Shown: positions 1-6,586, counted from the stretch's first letter. The stretch: 9,801 nucleotides of DNA from Klenkia sp. (GCA_025966215.1 JAOPVM010000098.1:1-9801); one strand, 5' to 3'. Notes: generated by a model not told the origin, from the letters alone. Program-made: numbers and translations.

Positions 1-444
1 CACCATGAAGCGCTCGACGATCGAGGACGCCTCGTCCACGCGCTTCTGCGGGACGGCGGGGATGCCGATGCCACTGGCGGACTGGGCGACGGAGGACATC
101 GCCATGACCGCGGCCCGGGCGAGCTCGTCGCGGGCCTCCTCGTCGGTGATGTCCAGCAGCGGGCGGTAGCCCCAGATGGGGGTCAGCATCGCCAGTGCGG
201 CCTGCACGTCGACCCGGACGTCACCGGTGTGCACCGGGATCGGGAACGGCTCGGCCGGGGGCAGGCCCTCGCCGAACCTGCCGTCGACCAGCAGGCCCCA
301 GACGTTGCCGAAGGTGACCTTGCCGACGAGGTCCTCGATGTCCACGCCCCGGTACCGGAGTGCGCCACCGTCCTTGTCGGGCTCGGCGATGGTCGTCTCG
401 AAGGCGATGACACCCTCGAGGCCGGGTACGAAGTCGCTGGACAT
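1..444 (-). CDS. citA: Citrate synthase 2 (CitA type), 5' part only
   Basis: The first 148 codons of a citrate synthase lie here; the gene continues leftward off the window. The enzyme condenses acetyl-CoA with oxaloacetate to give citrate, the entry step of the TCA cycle, in the cytoplasm. The visible N-terminus (starting MSSDFVPGLEGVIAFETTIA) matches the actinobacterial second citrate synthase: the EPDKDGGALRYRGVDIEDLV block (residues 21-40), the LPPAEPFPIPVHTGDVRVDV block (61-80) and IWGYRPLLDI (90-99) resemble Mycobacterium CitA closely as I recall it. Family proteins are about 370 residues, so roughly 60% is missing, including the catalytic His and Asp. I chose the ATG at 444-442 because AGGAG lies 8 nt upstream (plus-strand 453-457) and the protein then begins at the family-typical point. 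An ATG at 451 is out of frame. The gene is divergent from pdxH. The family call is firm; the paralogue name is slightly less so. Confidence 0.93.
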   Translation of the reverse strand, partial: MSSDFVPGLEGVIAFETTIAEPDKDGGALRYRGVDIEDLVGKVTFGNVWGLLVDGRFGEGLPPAEPFPIPVHTGDVRVDVQAALAMLTPIWGYRPLLDITDEEARDELARAAVMAMSSVAQSASGIGIPAVPQKRVDEASSIVERFMV

Positions 445-538
445 CCTGCATGCTCCTCTGCGCGCGGGACCCGTGCCTGGTGGGCGCACGGCTGCGGCAC
501 AACCTAGGCGGTCACCTGCGGTGGGGCCCAACCGGACC

Positions 539-555
539 GTCCCGCTCAGCGGGAC
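539..555. promoter_or_regulatory. Perfect 17-nt palindrome, possible operator
   Basis: GTCCCGCT-C-AGCGGGAC is a perfect inverted repeat with 8-nt arms around one central base, inside the 164-nt region between the divergent citA and pdxH genes. The tiny spacer favours a dimeric repressor site over an RNA hairpin. A weak possible citA promoter lies beside it on the minus strand (TTGGGC at 531-526, TAGGTT at 506-501, spacer 19), which would put the palindrome just upstream of the -35. The first 14 nt, plus the preceding C, recur at 4427-4441. The shape (GC-rich half-sites, near-zero spacer) resembles operators of several actinobacterial dimeric regulators, such as IclR-type, but no regulator gene is in view and the assignment is inference. 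Confidence 0.5.
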
Positions 556-608
556 CTGCGACCGGCGTCACACGCGGGACGGTGGTTGCGGGGTGCGAGC
601 ATGACGGC

Positions 609-1247
609 GTGCCCGACCTGACCACCATGCGTCGCGACTACGACGACTCCGTCTTCTCCGAGGCCTCCCTCGCCCCCACCTGGCACGAGCAGCTGGAGCG
701 CTGGTTCGACGAGGCCGTCGCCGCCGAGCTGGTCGAGCCCAACGCGATGGTGGTGGCGACCGCGGACGCCGACGGCGCCCCCGACGCGCGGATCGTGCTG
801 ATGAAGGGCCTGGACGCCGACGGCATCGTCTTCGTGAGCAGCTACGCCTCGGCCAAGGGCGCCCAGCTGGCCCTCGACGACCGGGTCGCGCTGGTCTTCC
901 CGTGGCACGGGCAGCAGCGGCAGGTCCGGGTCACCGGCACCGCAGCACGCCTGGACGCCGCCGCCTCCGACGCGCTGTGGGACGCCCGCCCCCGCGGCGC
1001 CCAGCTCGCCGCGGCGGCCAGCGTGCAGTCCTCCGCGGTCGACTCCCGCGAGGCCCTCGTCGCCGCCTTCCGCGACCTGGGCGAGCGGACCGAGGGCAGG
1101 CTGCCCCGCCCGGCGGGCTGGGGCGGGTACCGGGTCACCCCGCAGGCCGTGGAGTTCTGGCAGGGCGGGCACGACCGGCTGCACGACCGGCTGCGGTTCT
1201 CCCGGGACGACGCGGGGACCTGGGCCGTCACGCGCCTCGCACCGTGA
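609..1247 (+). CDS. pdxH: Pyridoxamine 5'-phosphate oxidase
   Basis: This encodes a 212-aa FMN-dependent oxidase that converts pyridoxine or pyridoxamine 5'-phosphate to pyridoxal 5'-phosphate, the last step of vitamin B6 synthesis and salvage. It aligns along its length with E. coli PdxH: MRRDYDD near the N-terminus, PNAMVVATADADG, then RIVLMK with the FMN/PLP lysine, SSYASAKGAQ, FPWHGQQRQVRV, the WGGYRV and EFWQGG segments, RLHDR with its PLP-contacting Arg and His, and a C-terminal RLAP. Two PLP-phosphate contacts of E. coli (Tyr129, Ser137) appear as Leu and Ala in the LWDARPRGAQ stretch, while the Arg between them is kept. The GTG at 609 gives an N-terminus of normal length; an in-frame ATG at 627 is an alternative. 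There is no clear Shine-Dalgarno sequence. The stop overlaps the next gene's start by 4 nt, so the two are probably cotranscribed and translationally coupled. Confidence 0.93.
   Translation: MPDLTTMRRDYDDSVFSEASLAPTWHEQLERWFDEAVAAELVEPNAMVVATADADGAPDARIVLMKGLDADGIVFVSSYASAKGAQLALDDRVALVFPWHGQQRQVRVTGTAARLDAAASDALWDARPRGAQLAAAASVQSSAVDSREALVAAFRDLGERTEGRLPRPAGWGGYRVTPQAVEFWQGGHDRLHDRLRFSRDDAGTWAVTRLAP
1169..1192 (+). repeat. 12-bp perfect tandem duplication within pdxH
   Basis: GCACGACCGGCT occurs twice in a row and encodes HDRL-HDRL. The second unit carries the conserved RLHDR motif. Compared with E. coli PdxH (QGGEHRLHDR) there is no extra length, so this probably reflects codon bias and substitution, not a recent duplication. 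Confidence 0.5.
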
Positions 1248-2545
1248 GCTCGCCCATCGACGGGCCGGCTCCCCAGGAGGCGCCACCCCGCAAGCGCCGC
1301 GGGTTCGCCATCGACACCACCCCGCTCCGCAACCCGGCCTACCGGCGGTTGTTCGGCGGCATCACCGTCACCATGCTCGGCCAGCAGATGACGCTGGTCG
1401 CCGTCCCGTTCCAGGTGTACGCGATGACCGGCTCGTCCCTGCTGGTCGGCGTCACGTCGGTGGTCGCCCTGGTGCCGCTGGTGGTGTTCGGCCTGCTCGG
1501 CGGGGCGATCGCCGACGCGATGGACCGCCGCAAGCTCATGCTGATCACCTCGATCGGTGCCGCGGTGACCGCGGTGCTGCTCGCCGTGCAGGCGGGGCTC
1601 CCCGGCGGCAGCAACCTGGCGGTGCTGTGGGTGCTCACCGCGCTGGTCTCGGCGTTCTCCGCGGTCAACCAGCCCACCCGCAGCGCGGCCATCCCGGCGA
1701 TCGTCGGCCCGGAGCTGGTGCCGGCGGCCAACGCGCTGGCCATGACCGTGCGGCAGATCGGGGTCATCGCCGGGCCGCTGCTGGCCGGGGTGCTCATCGG
1801 GCAGGGCGAGCTGTTCCTGACCTACGTGATCGACGCGGTCGGGTTCACCGTGGCGGTGTTCCTCGTGCGCGGACTGCCCCCGCTGCCGCCGGCCGGGGTC
1901 ACCGCGAAGCTCCGGTTGGCCTCGGCCGTGCGCGGGGTGGGGGAGGGCTTCGTCTTCCTGCGCACCCAACCGGTGCTGCTGATGACCTTCGTCGTCGACG
2001 TCATCGCCATGCTCTTCGCCTGGCCCCAGGCAGTGTTCCCGCAGCTGGCGGCCACCGCCTACAGCGGTGATGCCAACAGCCTGGGCTGGCTGTACGCCGG
2101 CATCTCGATCGGCTCGCTGGCCATGGGGTTGACCTCGGGCTGGGTGAGCCGGGTCGACCGGCAGGGCGCCGTGGTGCTCGGTGCGATCGCGGTGTGGGGC
2201 GTGGCGATCGTCGGGTTCGGCTTCGCCGGGTCGTTGTGGGTCGCCGTCCTCTGCCTGGCCGTGGCCGGTGCCGGGGACATGGTCAGCGCCGTGCTGCGCT
2301 CCTCGATGCTGCAGCTGGCGGCCCCGGACGACATGCGCGGCCGGATGCAGGGCGTGTTCATCGTCGTCGTCGCGGGCGGCCCGCGGCTGGGCGACCTGCG
2401 CGCCGGGGCGGTCGCCAGCGCCTTCGGGGTGTCGATCGCGATGTGGTCCGGCGGGGTGGTGATCGTCGTCGCGATGGCGGTCGTCGCGGTCGCCGTCCCG
2501 TCCTTCTGGGCGTTCCGGGCATCACGTGTCACGCTTCACCCGTGA
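1244..2545 (+). CDS. MFS transporter, EntS/MFS_3 (DHA3) type
   Basis: This encodes a 433-aa inner-membrane transporter of the major facilitator superfamily, probably a proton-driven exporter. About 12 hydrophobic segments follow a basic cytoplasmic N-terminus (RKRR at 16-19). The loop after TM2 carries the MFS motif A variant GAIADAMDRRKLM (87-99). PTRSAAIPAIV (144-154), PDDMRGRMQGVF (361-372) and GGPRLGDLRAG (378-388) are typical of the EntS/MFS_3 group, whose known members export siderophores or drugs; the substrate here cannot be read from sequence. The GTG start at 1244 overlaps the pdxH stop (GTGA), so translational coupling is likely. An MFS gene next to pdxH could suggest vitamer or metabolite export, but this is only positional. 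A GTCACG/CGTGAC inverted repeat (2528-2533 and 2541-2546) sits over the stop codon and is too short to call a terminator. Confidence 0.88.
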   Translation: MSSPIDGPAPQEAPPRKRRGFAIDTTPLRNPAYRRLFGGITVTMLGQQMTLVAVPFQVYAMTGSSLLVGVTSVVALVPLVVFGLLGGAIADAMDRRKLMLITSIGAAVTAVLLAVQAGLPGGSNLAVLWVLTALVSAFSAVNQPTRSAAIPAIVGPELVPAANALAMTVRQIGVIAGPLLAGVLIGQGELFLTYVIDAVGFTVAVFLVRGLPPLPPAGVTAKLRLASAVRGVGEGFVFLRTQPVLLMTFVVDVIAMLFAWPQAVFPQLAATAYSGDANSLGWLYAGISIGSLAMGLTSGWVSRVDRQGAVVLGAIAVWGVAIVGFGFAGSLWVAVLCLAVAGAGDMVSAVLRSSMLQLAAPDDMRGRMQGVFIVVVAGGPRLGDLRAGAVASAFGVSIAMWSGGVVIVVAMAVVAVAVPSFWAFRASRVTLHP

Positions 2546-2567
2546 CCCGGCGGGGCACAGCGGACCC

Positions 2568-3740
2568 ATGGCCCTCCCCAAGATCCTCGTGCTCGTCCTG
2601 GCCGGCGGCGCCGGCAACCGGCTCGAGCTGCTCACCGAGAACCGGGCCAAGCCGGCCGTCCCCTTCGCCGGCGCCTACCGGCTGATCGACTTCCCGCTGT
2701 CGAACTGCCAGCACTCGTCGATCGCCGACGTGTGGGTGTCGATCCAGTTCCACCCGGCGTCGTTGTCGGACCACCTGGCCAACGGCCGGCCCTGGGACCT
2801 GGACCGCACCTACGGCGGGCTGATGACGCTGCCGCCGTTCCGGGGCACCGAGCGCGGCGGGTGGCACACCGGCACCGCCGACTCGCTGTGGCGTCAGGCC
2901 GACCTGATCCGCGGGTTCGACGCCGACGCCCTCGTCGTCGTCAGCTCCGACGCGGTCTACAAGCTGGACTACCGCGAGGTCGCCGAGGCCCACCTGGACT
3001 CCTCCGCCGAGGTCACCATGGTCACCACCGAGGTCGCCGCGGACGACGCCTCCCGCTACGGGATCGTGCAGACCGACGGGGAGAACGTCACCGACTACGC
3101 CTACAAGCCCGACGAACCGGCGACGACGACGGCGACCAACGAGGTCTTCGTGTTCACCCCCGGCGCCACGCTGGACCGGCTCGAGGCCCTCGCCGACGAG
3201 GCCGGTGAGGACGGCCTGGAGGACCTCGGCAGCCACCTGCTCCCCTCGCAGACCCGCGACGGGCTGGCCCGGGCGCACCGGTTCGAGGGCTACTGGCGCG
3301 ACGTGGGCACGGTGGATGCCTACTGGCAGGCCCACCAGGACTTCCTGGACGACGAGCCGCCTCTGGACCTGGACGACGCCCGCTGGCCGGTGCACTCCCG
3401 GGGCGGCCGGATGAGCGCGGCCCGGCTGATGAGCGGTGCGTCCGCCGAGCGCAGCCTCGTCTCGGGTGGCACCCACGTGGCCGGCCGGGTGTCGGGCTCG
3501 GTGCTCAGCCCGGGCGTCGTCGTGGAGGCCGGCGCCGAGGTCACCGACTCGGTGCTGCTGCCCGGCGCGCACGTCCGGGCCGGTGCCCGGGTGCACCGCG
3601 CCGTCCTGGACGACGGGGTGACGGTGGGCGAGCGGGCCACGGTCGGTGGGGACGGCGACGTCACCCTGGTCGGTCGACGCGCGAGCGTCGAGCCCGGTTC
3701 GACGCTGGCCTCCGGCGCCCGCCTCCCCGAGACCGACTGA
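2568..3740 (+). CDS. GlgC-like sugar-1-phosphate nucleotidyltransferase
   Basis: This encodes a 390-aa protein of the glucose-1-phosphate adenylyltransferase family: an N-terminal nucleotidyltransferase fold (about 1-265) and a C-terminal left-handed beta-helix (about 290-385). It retains GGAGNRL (13-19), AKPAVPF (27-33), IDFPLSNC (40-47), GTADSLWRQ (102-110), the metal-binding Asp in SSD (D128), YKLDY (131-135) and GYWRDVGTVDAYW (241-253). It departs from true GlgC at key places: the catalytic Arg of GGRGxRL is Ala15; the Glu-Lys pair of the E. coli VEKP motif becomes Tyr179-Lys180; and the Ser of SMGIYVF aligns with Thr190. Sugar or nucleotide specificity may therefore differ from ADP-glucose synthesis, so I give no glgC symbol. 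It starts 22 nt after the MFS gene, probably in the same transcript. The ATG at 2568 puts the LAGG loop at the usual distance; only a weak GCGGGG precedes it. Confidence 0.85.
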   Translation: MALPKILVLVLAGGAGNRLELLTENRAKPAVPFAGAYRLIDFPLSNCQHSSIADVWVSIQFHPASLSDHLANGRPWDLDRTYGGLMTLPPFRGTERGGWHTGTADSLWRQADLIRGFDADALVVVSSDAVYKLDYREVAEAHLDSSAEVTMVTTEVAADDASRYGIVQTDGENVTDYAYKPDEPATTTATNEVFVFTPGATLDRLEALADEAGEDGLEDLGSHLLPSQTRDGLARAHRFEGYWRDVGTVDAYWQAHQDFLDDEPPLDLDDARWPVHSRGGRMSAARLMSGASAERSLVSGGTHVAGRVSGSVLSPGVVVEAGAEVTDSVLLPGAHVRAGARVHRAVLDDGVTVGERATVGGDGDVTLVGRRASVEPGSTLASGARLPETD

Positions 3741-3744
3741 CCTC

Positions 3745-4401
3745 TCAGGGCAGGGCGGTGGCCACGACGCGGAGGTCGGCGACCATGGCGTCGAAGGCGG
3801 CCGGGCGTCCCTCCTCCGGGGTGCGCAACACGGCGGAGGGGTGCGTCGTGGCGATCACCCAGGTCTGCGCGGGGGCGCCGTCCTCGTCCTCCTCGTGCCA
3901 GGTGGCGCCGGGGGGCGTCCAGGGCAGCAGCTGCCCGCGCTCCCGGGTGATCCGGAAGGACGGCGAGATCAGCGCCTTGGCGGCCACCGCCCCCAGGCAG
4001 ACCACCACCTCGGGCTGGAGGACGGCGAACTCCGCGGCCAGCCACGGTCGGCAGGCCTGCAGGTGCTCCGCGTTCGGCGACTGGTGGATCCGGCGCTCAC
4101 CGCGCGGCTCGAAACGGAAGTGCTTGACCGCGTTGGTCACGTAGGCGTCCCGGCGGTCGATCCCCGCCGCCTGCAGGGCGCGGTCGAGCAGCGTGCCGCT
4201 GGGCCCGACGAACGGCTCGCCGGCCCGGTCCTCCTGGTCACCGGGCTGCTCGCCGACGACGACGATCCGCGCGGTCGCCGGGCCCTCGCCGAAGACGGTC
4301 TGGGTGGCCGGCTCCCACAGCTCGCAGGCGCGGCACCCGGCGGCGGCGTGGCGCAGCTGGGCCAGCCCGGCGTCGGCGGGCACGGGAGCGGTGGAGGTCA
4401 T
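3745..4401 (-). CDS. udgX: UdgX-type uracil-DNA glycosylase
   Basis: This encodes a 218-aa uracil-DNA glycosylase of the UdgX branch of the family 4/5-like Fe-S enzymes. These remove uracil from DNA and, in UdgX, stay covalently bound to the resulting abasic site through a histidine. Visible features are CRAC (Cys23, Cys26) with Cys117 and Cys135, matching the four ligands of the 4Fe-4S cluster; the GEQPGDQED active-site motif (50-58); FVGPSGTLLDRAL (64-76); TNAVKHF (89-95); the R-loop GERRIHQSPN (101-110), whose His106 matches the covalent His109 of Mycobacterium smegmatis UdgX; and HPSAVLR (187-193). That R-loop separates UdgX from family 4 enzymes. The ATG at 4401-4399 gives the expected N-terminus with no Shine-Dalgarno sequence; TGTCAT ends 6 nt upstream, which would fit a leaderless mRNA. 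It converges on the GlgC-like gene with a 4-nt gap and is divergent from the ABC genes. Confidence 0.92.
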   Translation of the reverse strand: MTSTAPVPADAGLAQLRHAAAGCRACELWEPATQTVFGEGPATARIVVVGEQPGDQEDRAGEPFVGPSGTLLDRALQAAGIDRRDAYVTNAVKHFRFEPRGERRIHQSPNAEHLQACRPWLAAEFAVLQPEVVVCLGAVAAKALISPSFRITRERGQLLPWTPPGATWHEEDEDGAPAQTWVIATTHPSAVLRTPEEGRPAAFDAMVADLRVVATALP

Positions 4402-4426
4402 GGTGCGATGACACCCCAGGGGGCGG

Positions 4427-4441
4427 CGTCCCGCTCAGCGG
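4427..4441. repeat. 15-nt copy of the citA/pdxH palindrome
   Basis: CGTCCCGCTCAGCGG here is identical to 538-552. The right arm is imperfect: the first copy ends GCGGGAC, this one ends GCGGCCC. It lies in the 87-nt divergent region between udgX and the ABC ATPase gene, 47 nt before the ATPase start. A weak TACGGT (4451-4456) could be a -10 with this element over the -35. It may be a degenerate operator for the same regulator. Confidence 0.45.
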
Positions 4442-4477
4442 CCCACTCGATACGGTCGCGTCACGGAACGACCGACG

Positions 4478-4482
4478 GGAGA
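4478..4482 (+). promoter_or_regulatory. Ribosome binding site fixing the GTG start at 4489
   Basis: GGGAG, 6 nt before the GTG at 4489, supports this start. The reading frame stays open far upstream, across the antisense udgX gene, without any family-like sequence. Confidence 0.7.
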
Positions 4483-4488
4483 GGTCTC

Positions 4489-5394
4489 GTGCTCGAGTTC
4501 GACGGACTGGTCAAGACCTACGGCGACAACCGTGTGCTGGACGGCGTGGGGTTCACCGTCACCCCGGGCCAGATGTTCGGCTTCTGCGGGTCCAACGGGG
4601 CCGGCAAGACGACGACGATGCGGATCGCCATGGGCCTGGCCCGCGCCGACGCCGGGCAGGTGCGCTGGCAGGGCACCCCGCTCACCGAGGTCACCCGCCG
4701 GCGGATCGGGTACATGCCCGAGGAGCGCGGCCTGTACCCGAAGATGAAGGTGGCCGAGCAGCTCGTCTACTTCGCCCGGCTGCACGGGCTCGCCGCCGCG
4801 GAGGCCACGCGGGCCGCGGAGCACTGGACCGAGCGGCTGGGCCTGGCCGACGAGCGCGACCAGCGGGTGGAGAAGCTGTCGCTGGGCAACCAGCAGCGCG
4901 TGCAGCTGGCCGCCGCGCTGGTCAGCCGGCCCGACGTGCTGATCCTCGACGAGCCGTTCTCCGGCCTGGACCCGGTCGGGGTGGACTCCCTGGCCGACGC
5001 GCTGCTCGAGCAGTGCCGGCGCGGCGTCCCCGTCGTGTTCTCCAGCCACCAGCTGGACCTCGTGGAGCGGCTCTGCGACGCCGTCGGCATCCTCGCCCGC
5101 GGCCGCATCGTCGCCAGCGGCACGGTGTCCGAGCTGCGCGCGGCCGAGGCCGGCCGCCAGCTGCGGGTCGTCGTCCCCGACGCCCCGACCGGCTGGGCCG
5201 GTGCCGTCCCCGGCGTGCGGGTGGTCAGCGAGCAGCGGGGGGACACCGTGCTCGAACTCGCCCCGGGCACCGACGACCAGGCCGTGCTCGCGGTGGCCCT
5301 GGGCACCGGTCGGGTCGCCCACTTCGCCTGGCGGGAACCGACGCTGGTCGAGCTGTTCCGCGAGGCCGTGTCGGACCGGGCGGTCGCGGCGTGA
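4489..5394 (+). CDS. ABC transporter ATP-binding protein, NatA/YhaQ-like
   Basis: This encodes the 301-aa cytoplasmic ATPase subunit of an ABC-2 type exporter. The order is Walker A GSNGAGKTT (34-42), GYMPEERGLYPKMKV (74-88) covering the Q-loop position and diagnostic of the NatA/YhaQ group, signature LSLGNQQ (130-136), Walker B LILDEP (151-156), D-loop SGLD (158-161) and the switch His187 in SSHQLD. A C-terminal domain of about 80 residues (222-301) resembles the DUF4162-type tail of these ATPases. All catalytic residues are present, so the subunit should be active. Family members are linked to Na+ efflux (NatAB of Bacillus) or to export of peptides and drugs; the substrate here is unknown. 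The last codons overlap the permease start by 4 nt (GTGA), which is strong evidence of an operon and a physical partner. Confidence 0.93.
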   Translation: MLEFDGLVKTYGDNRVLDGVGFTVTPGQMFGFCGSNGAGKTTTMRIAMGLARADAGQVRWQGTPLTEVTRRRIGYMPEERGLYPKMKVAEQLVYFARLHGLAAAEATRAAEHWTERLGLADERDQRVEKLSLGNQQRVQLAAALVSRPDVLILDEPFSGLDPVGVDSLADALLEQCRRGVPVVFSSHQLDLVERLCDAVGILARGRIVASGTVSELRAAEAGRQLRVVVPDAPTGWAGAVPGVRVVSEQRGDTVLELAPGTDDQAVLAVALGTGRVAHFAWREPTLVELFREAVSDRAVAA

Positions 5395-6563
5395 GCGCGT
5401 TCGGCCAGGTCAGGCTGGTCGCCGGCCGGGAGATGTCCACCCGGGTGCGGGACAAGGGCTTCATCGTCAGCTCGGTGGTCATCGTGCTGCTCGTGGTCGG
5501 GCTGATGGTGTTCCAGCTGGTCTCGGGCTCGCAGACCCAGACCAGCACGATCGGCGTCGTCGGCGGGAGCCCACAGGTCGAGCAGGCGCTGGTGCGCTCC
5601 GGTGAGTCCGTCGGCGTCGAGGTGGAGGTCACCGAGCTGGCCGACGAGGCTGCCGCCCGGCAGGCCGTCGAGGACGGTGCGGCGGACGCCGCGCTGCTCG
5701 GCGCGACCGGGGACGGCCCGCAGGTGGTCGTGCAGGACAGCTCCGACGACGGCGCCAGCGCGATCGCCGAGTCCGCCGTGGGCGCCCTGTCGGTGGCCCA
5801 GCAGCTGGGTGAGCAGGGCGTGGACCTGCAGCCGGCACCGGCGATCGACTTCGTCGTCCTGGACCCCCGGGCCGACGGCGACGACACCGCCGTCGTCGTC
5901 GCCCTGCTCGGGGTCGTCGTGCTCTACGGGCTGCTGATCCTGTTCGGGCAGTTCGTCGCCCAGGGCGTGGTGGAGGAGAAGTCCTCCCGGGTCGTGGAGA
6001 TCCTGCTGTCCACCATGCGGCCGTGGCAGCTGCTCACCGGCAAGATCGTCGGCCTGGGCCTGCTCGGGCTCGCCCAGCTGATCACCATCGCGGTGATCGG
6101 GGTGGTGGGTGCCCTGGCCCTGGACGTGGTCTCGGTGCCGAGCGCGGTGATCCCCACCGTCGTCTCGGTCGTGGCCTGGTTCGTGCTCGGCTACACCTTC
6201 TACGCCGCGGTCTTCGCCGTCGCCGCCTCGCTGGTCAGCCGGCAGGAGGACCTGGGCAGCGTGCTCACCCCGACCACGCTGCTGCTGGTCGTCGGCTTCA
6301 TCGTCTCCATCCAGGCCGCCCAGGACCCCGGCTCGACGCTGGCCACGGTGACCTCGTTCGTCCCCGGTCTCTCCCCGCTGGTCATGCCCGTGCGGATGGC
6401 CGCCGGTGAGGCCGCCGGGTGGGAGATCGCCACCGCGGTGCTGGTGGACCTGGCGGCCATCGCCGTCGTCGTCCGGATCGGCGGCCGGGTCTACTCCGGG
6501 GCGCTGCTGCGCACCAGCGGCAAGACCAAGCTGCGGGAGGCGCTGGCCGCCGAGCGCGGTTGA
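5391..6563 (+). CDS. ABC-2 type permease, NatB/YhaP-like
   Basis: This encodes the 390-aa membrane subunit partnering the upstream ATPase. It shows the ABC2_membrane_3 layout: a cytoplasmic N-terminus with REMSTRVRDKGF (13-24), TM1 (about 24-44), a large extracytoplasmic domain (about 45-165) rich in Asp, Glu and Val, then about five hydrophobic segments (about 167-190, 216-245, 251-283, 292-310, 345-363). The conserved cytoplasmic loop VVEEKSSRVVEILLS (193-207) and FVPGLSPLVMPVRMA (323-337) are hallmarks of NatB/YhaP permeases. The GTG start at 5391 overlaps the ATPase stop, and a one-to-one pair of this kind likely assembles as a 2+2 exporter. A short basic C-terminus (TSGKTKLREALAAERG) is cytoplasmic. 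Substrate unknown; Na+ efflux or export of lipid, peptide or antibiotic are all possible. Confidence 0.9.
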   Translation: MSAFGQVRLVAGREMSTRVRDKGFIVSSVVIVLLVVGLMVFQLVSGSQTQTSTIGVVGGSPQVEQALVRSGESVGVEVEVTELADEAAARQAVEDGAADAALLGATGDGPQVVVQDSSDDGASAIAESAVGALSVAQQLGEQGVDLQPAPAIDFVVLDPRADGDDTAVVVALLGVVVLYGLLILFGQFVAQGVVEEKSSRVVEILLSTMRPWQLLTGKIVGLGLLGLAQLITIAVIGVVGALALDVVSVPSAVIPTVVSVVAWFVLGYTFYAAVFAVAASLVSRQEDLGSVLTPTTLLLVVGFIVSIQAAQDPGSTLATVTSFVPGLSPLVMPVRMAAGEAAGWEIATAVLVDLAAIAVVVRIGGRVYSGALLRTSGKTKLREALAAERG

Positions 6564-6567
6564 GGGG

Positions 6568-6586
6568 GGCCACCCCGGGGGTAGCC
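6568..6586. other. Imperfect GC-rich inverted repeat after the permease gene
   Basis: GGCCACCCC-G-GGGGTAGCC has 9-nt arms with a single mismatch around one base, filling most of the 31-nt gap between the permease stop and the LLM oxidoreductase start. It could be an operator or an attenuating hairpin, though with no real loop and no T-run it is a poor terminator. In this base composition such a repeat may also be chance. Confidence 0.3.

Noticed and set aside
450..608. Upstream in-frame extension of pdxH from the ATG at 450
   Set aside because: The extra residues have no family similarity and run through the divergent promoter region and palindrome; the GTG at 609 gives normal PdxH length.
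842..1969. Long minus-strand open frame (375 codons) opposite pdxH and the MFS gene
   Set aside because: It is rich in Arg, Gly, His and Gln with no recognisable domain, as expected for the antisense of high-GC coding DNA; the sense genes have clear family motifs.
2528..2546. GTCACG/CGTGAC inverted repeat over the MFS stop codon
   Set aside because: Only six pairs with a 7-nt loop; too weak to support terminator or operator in this composition.
2529..3596. Minus-strand open frame of 355 codons opposite the GlgC-like gene
   Set aside because: Composition is that of an antisense shadow (Val/Gly/Arg-rich); the sense frame has conserved nucleotidyltransferase motifs.
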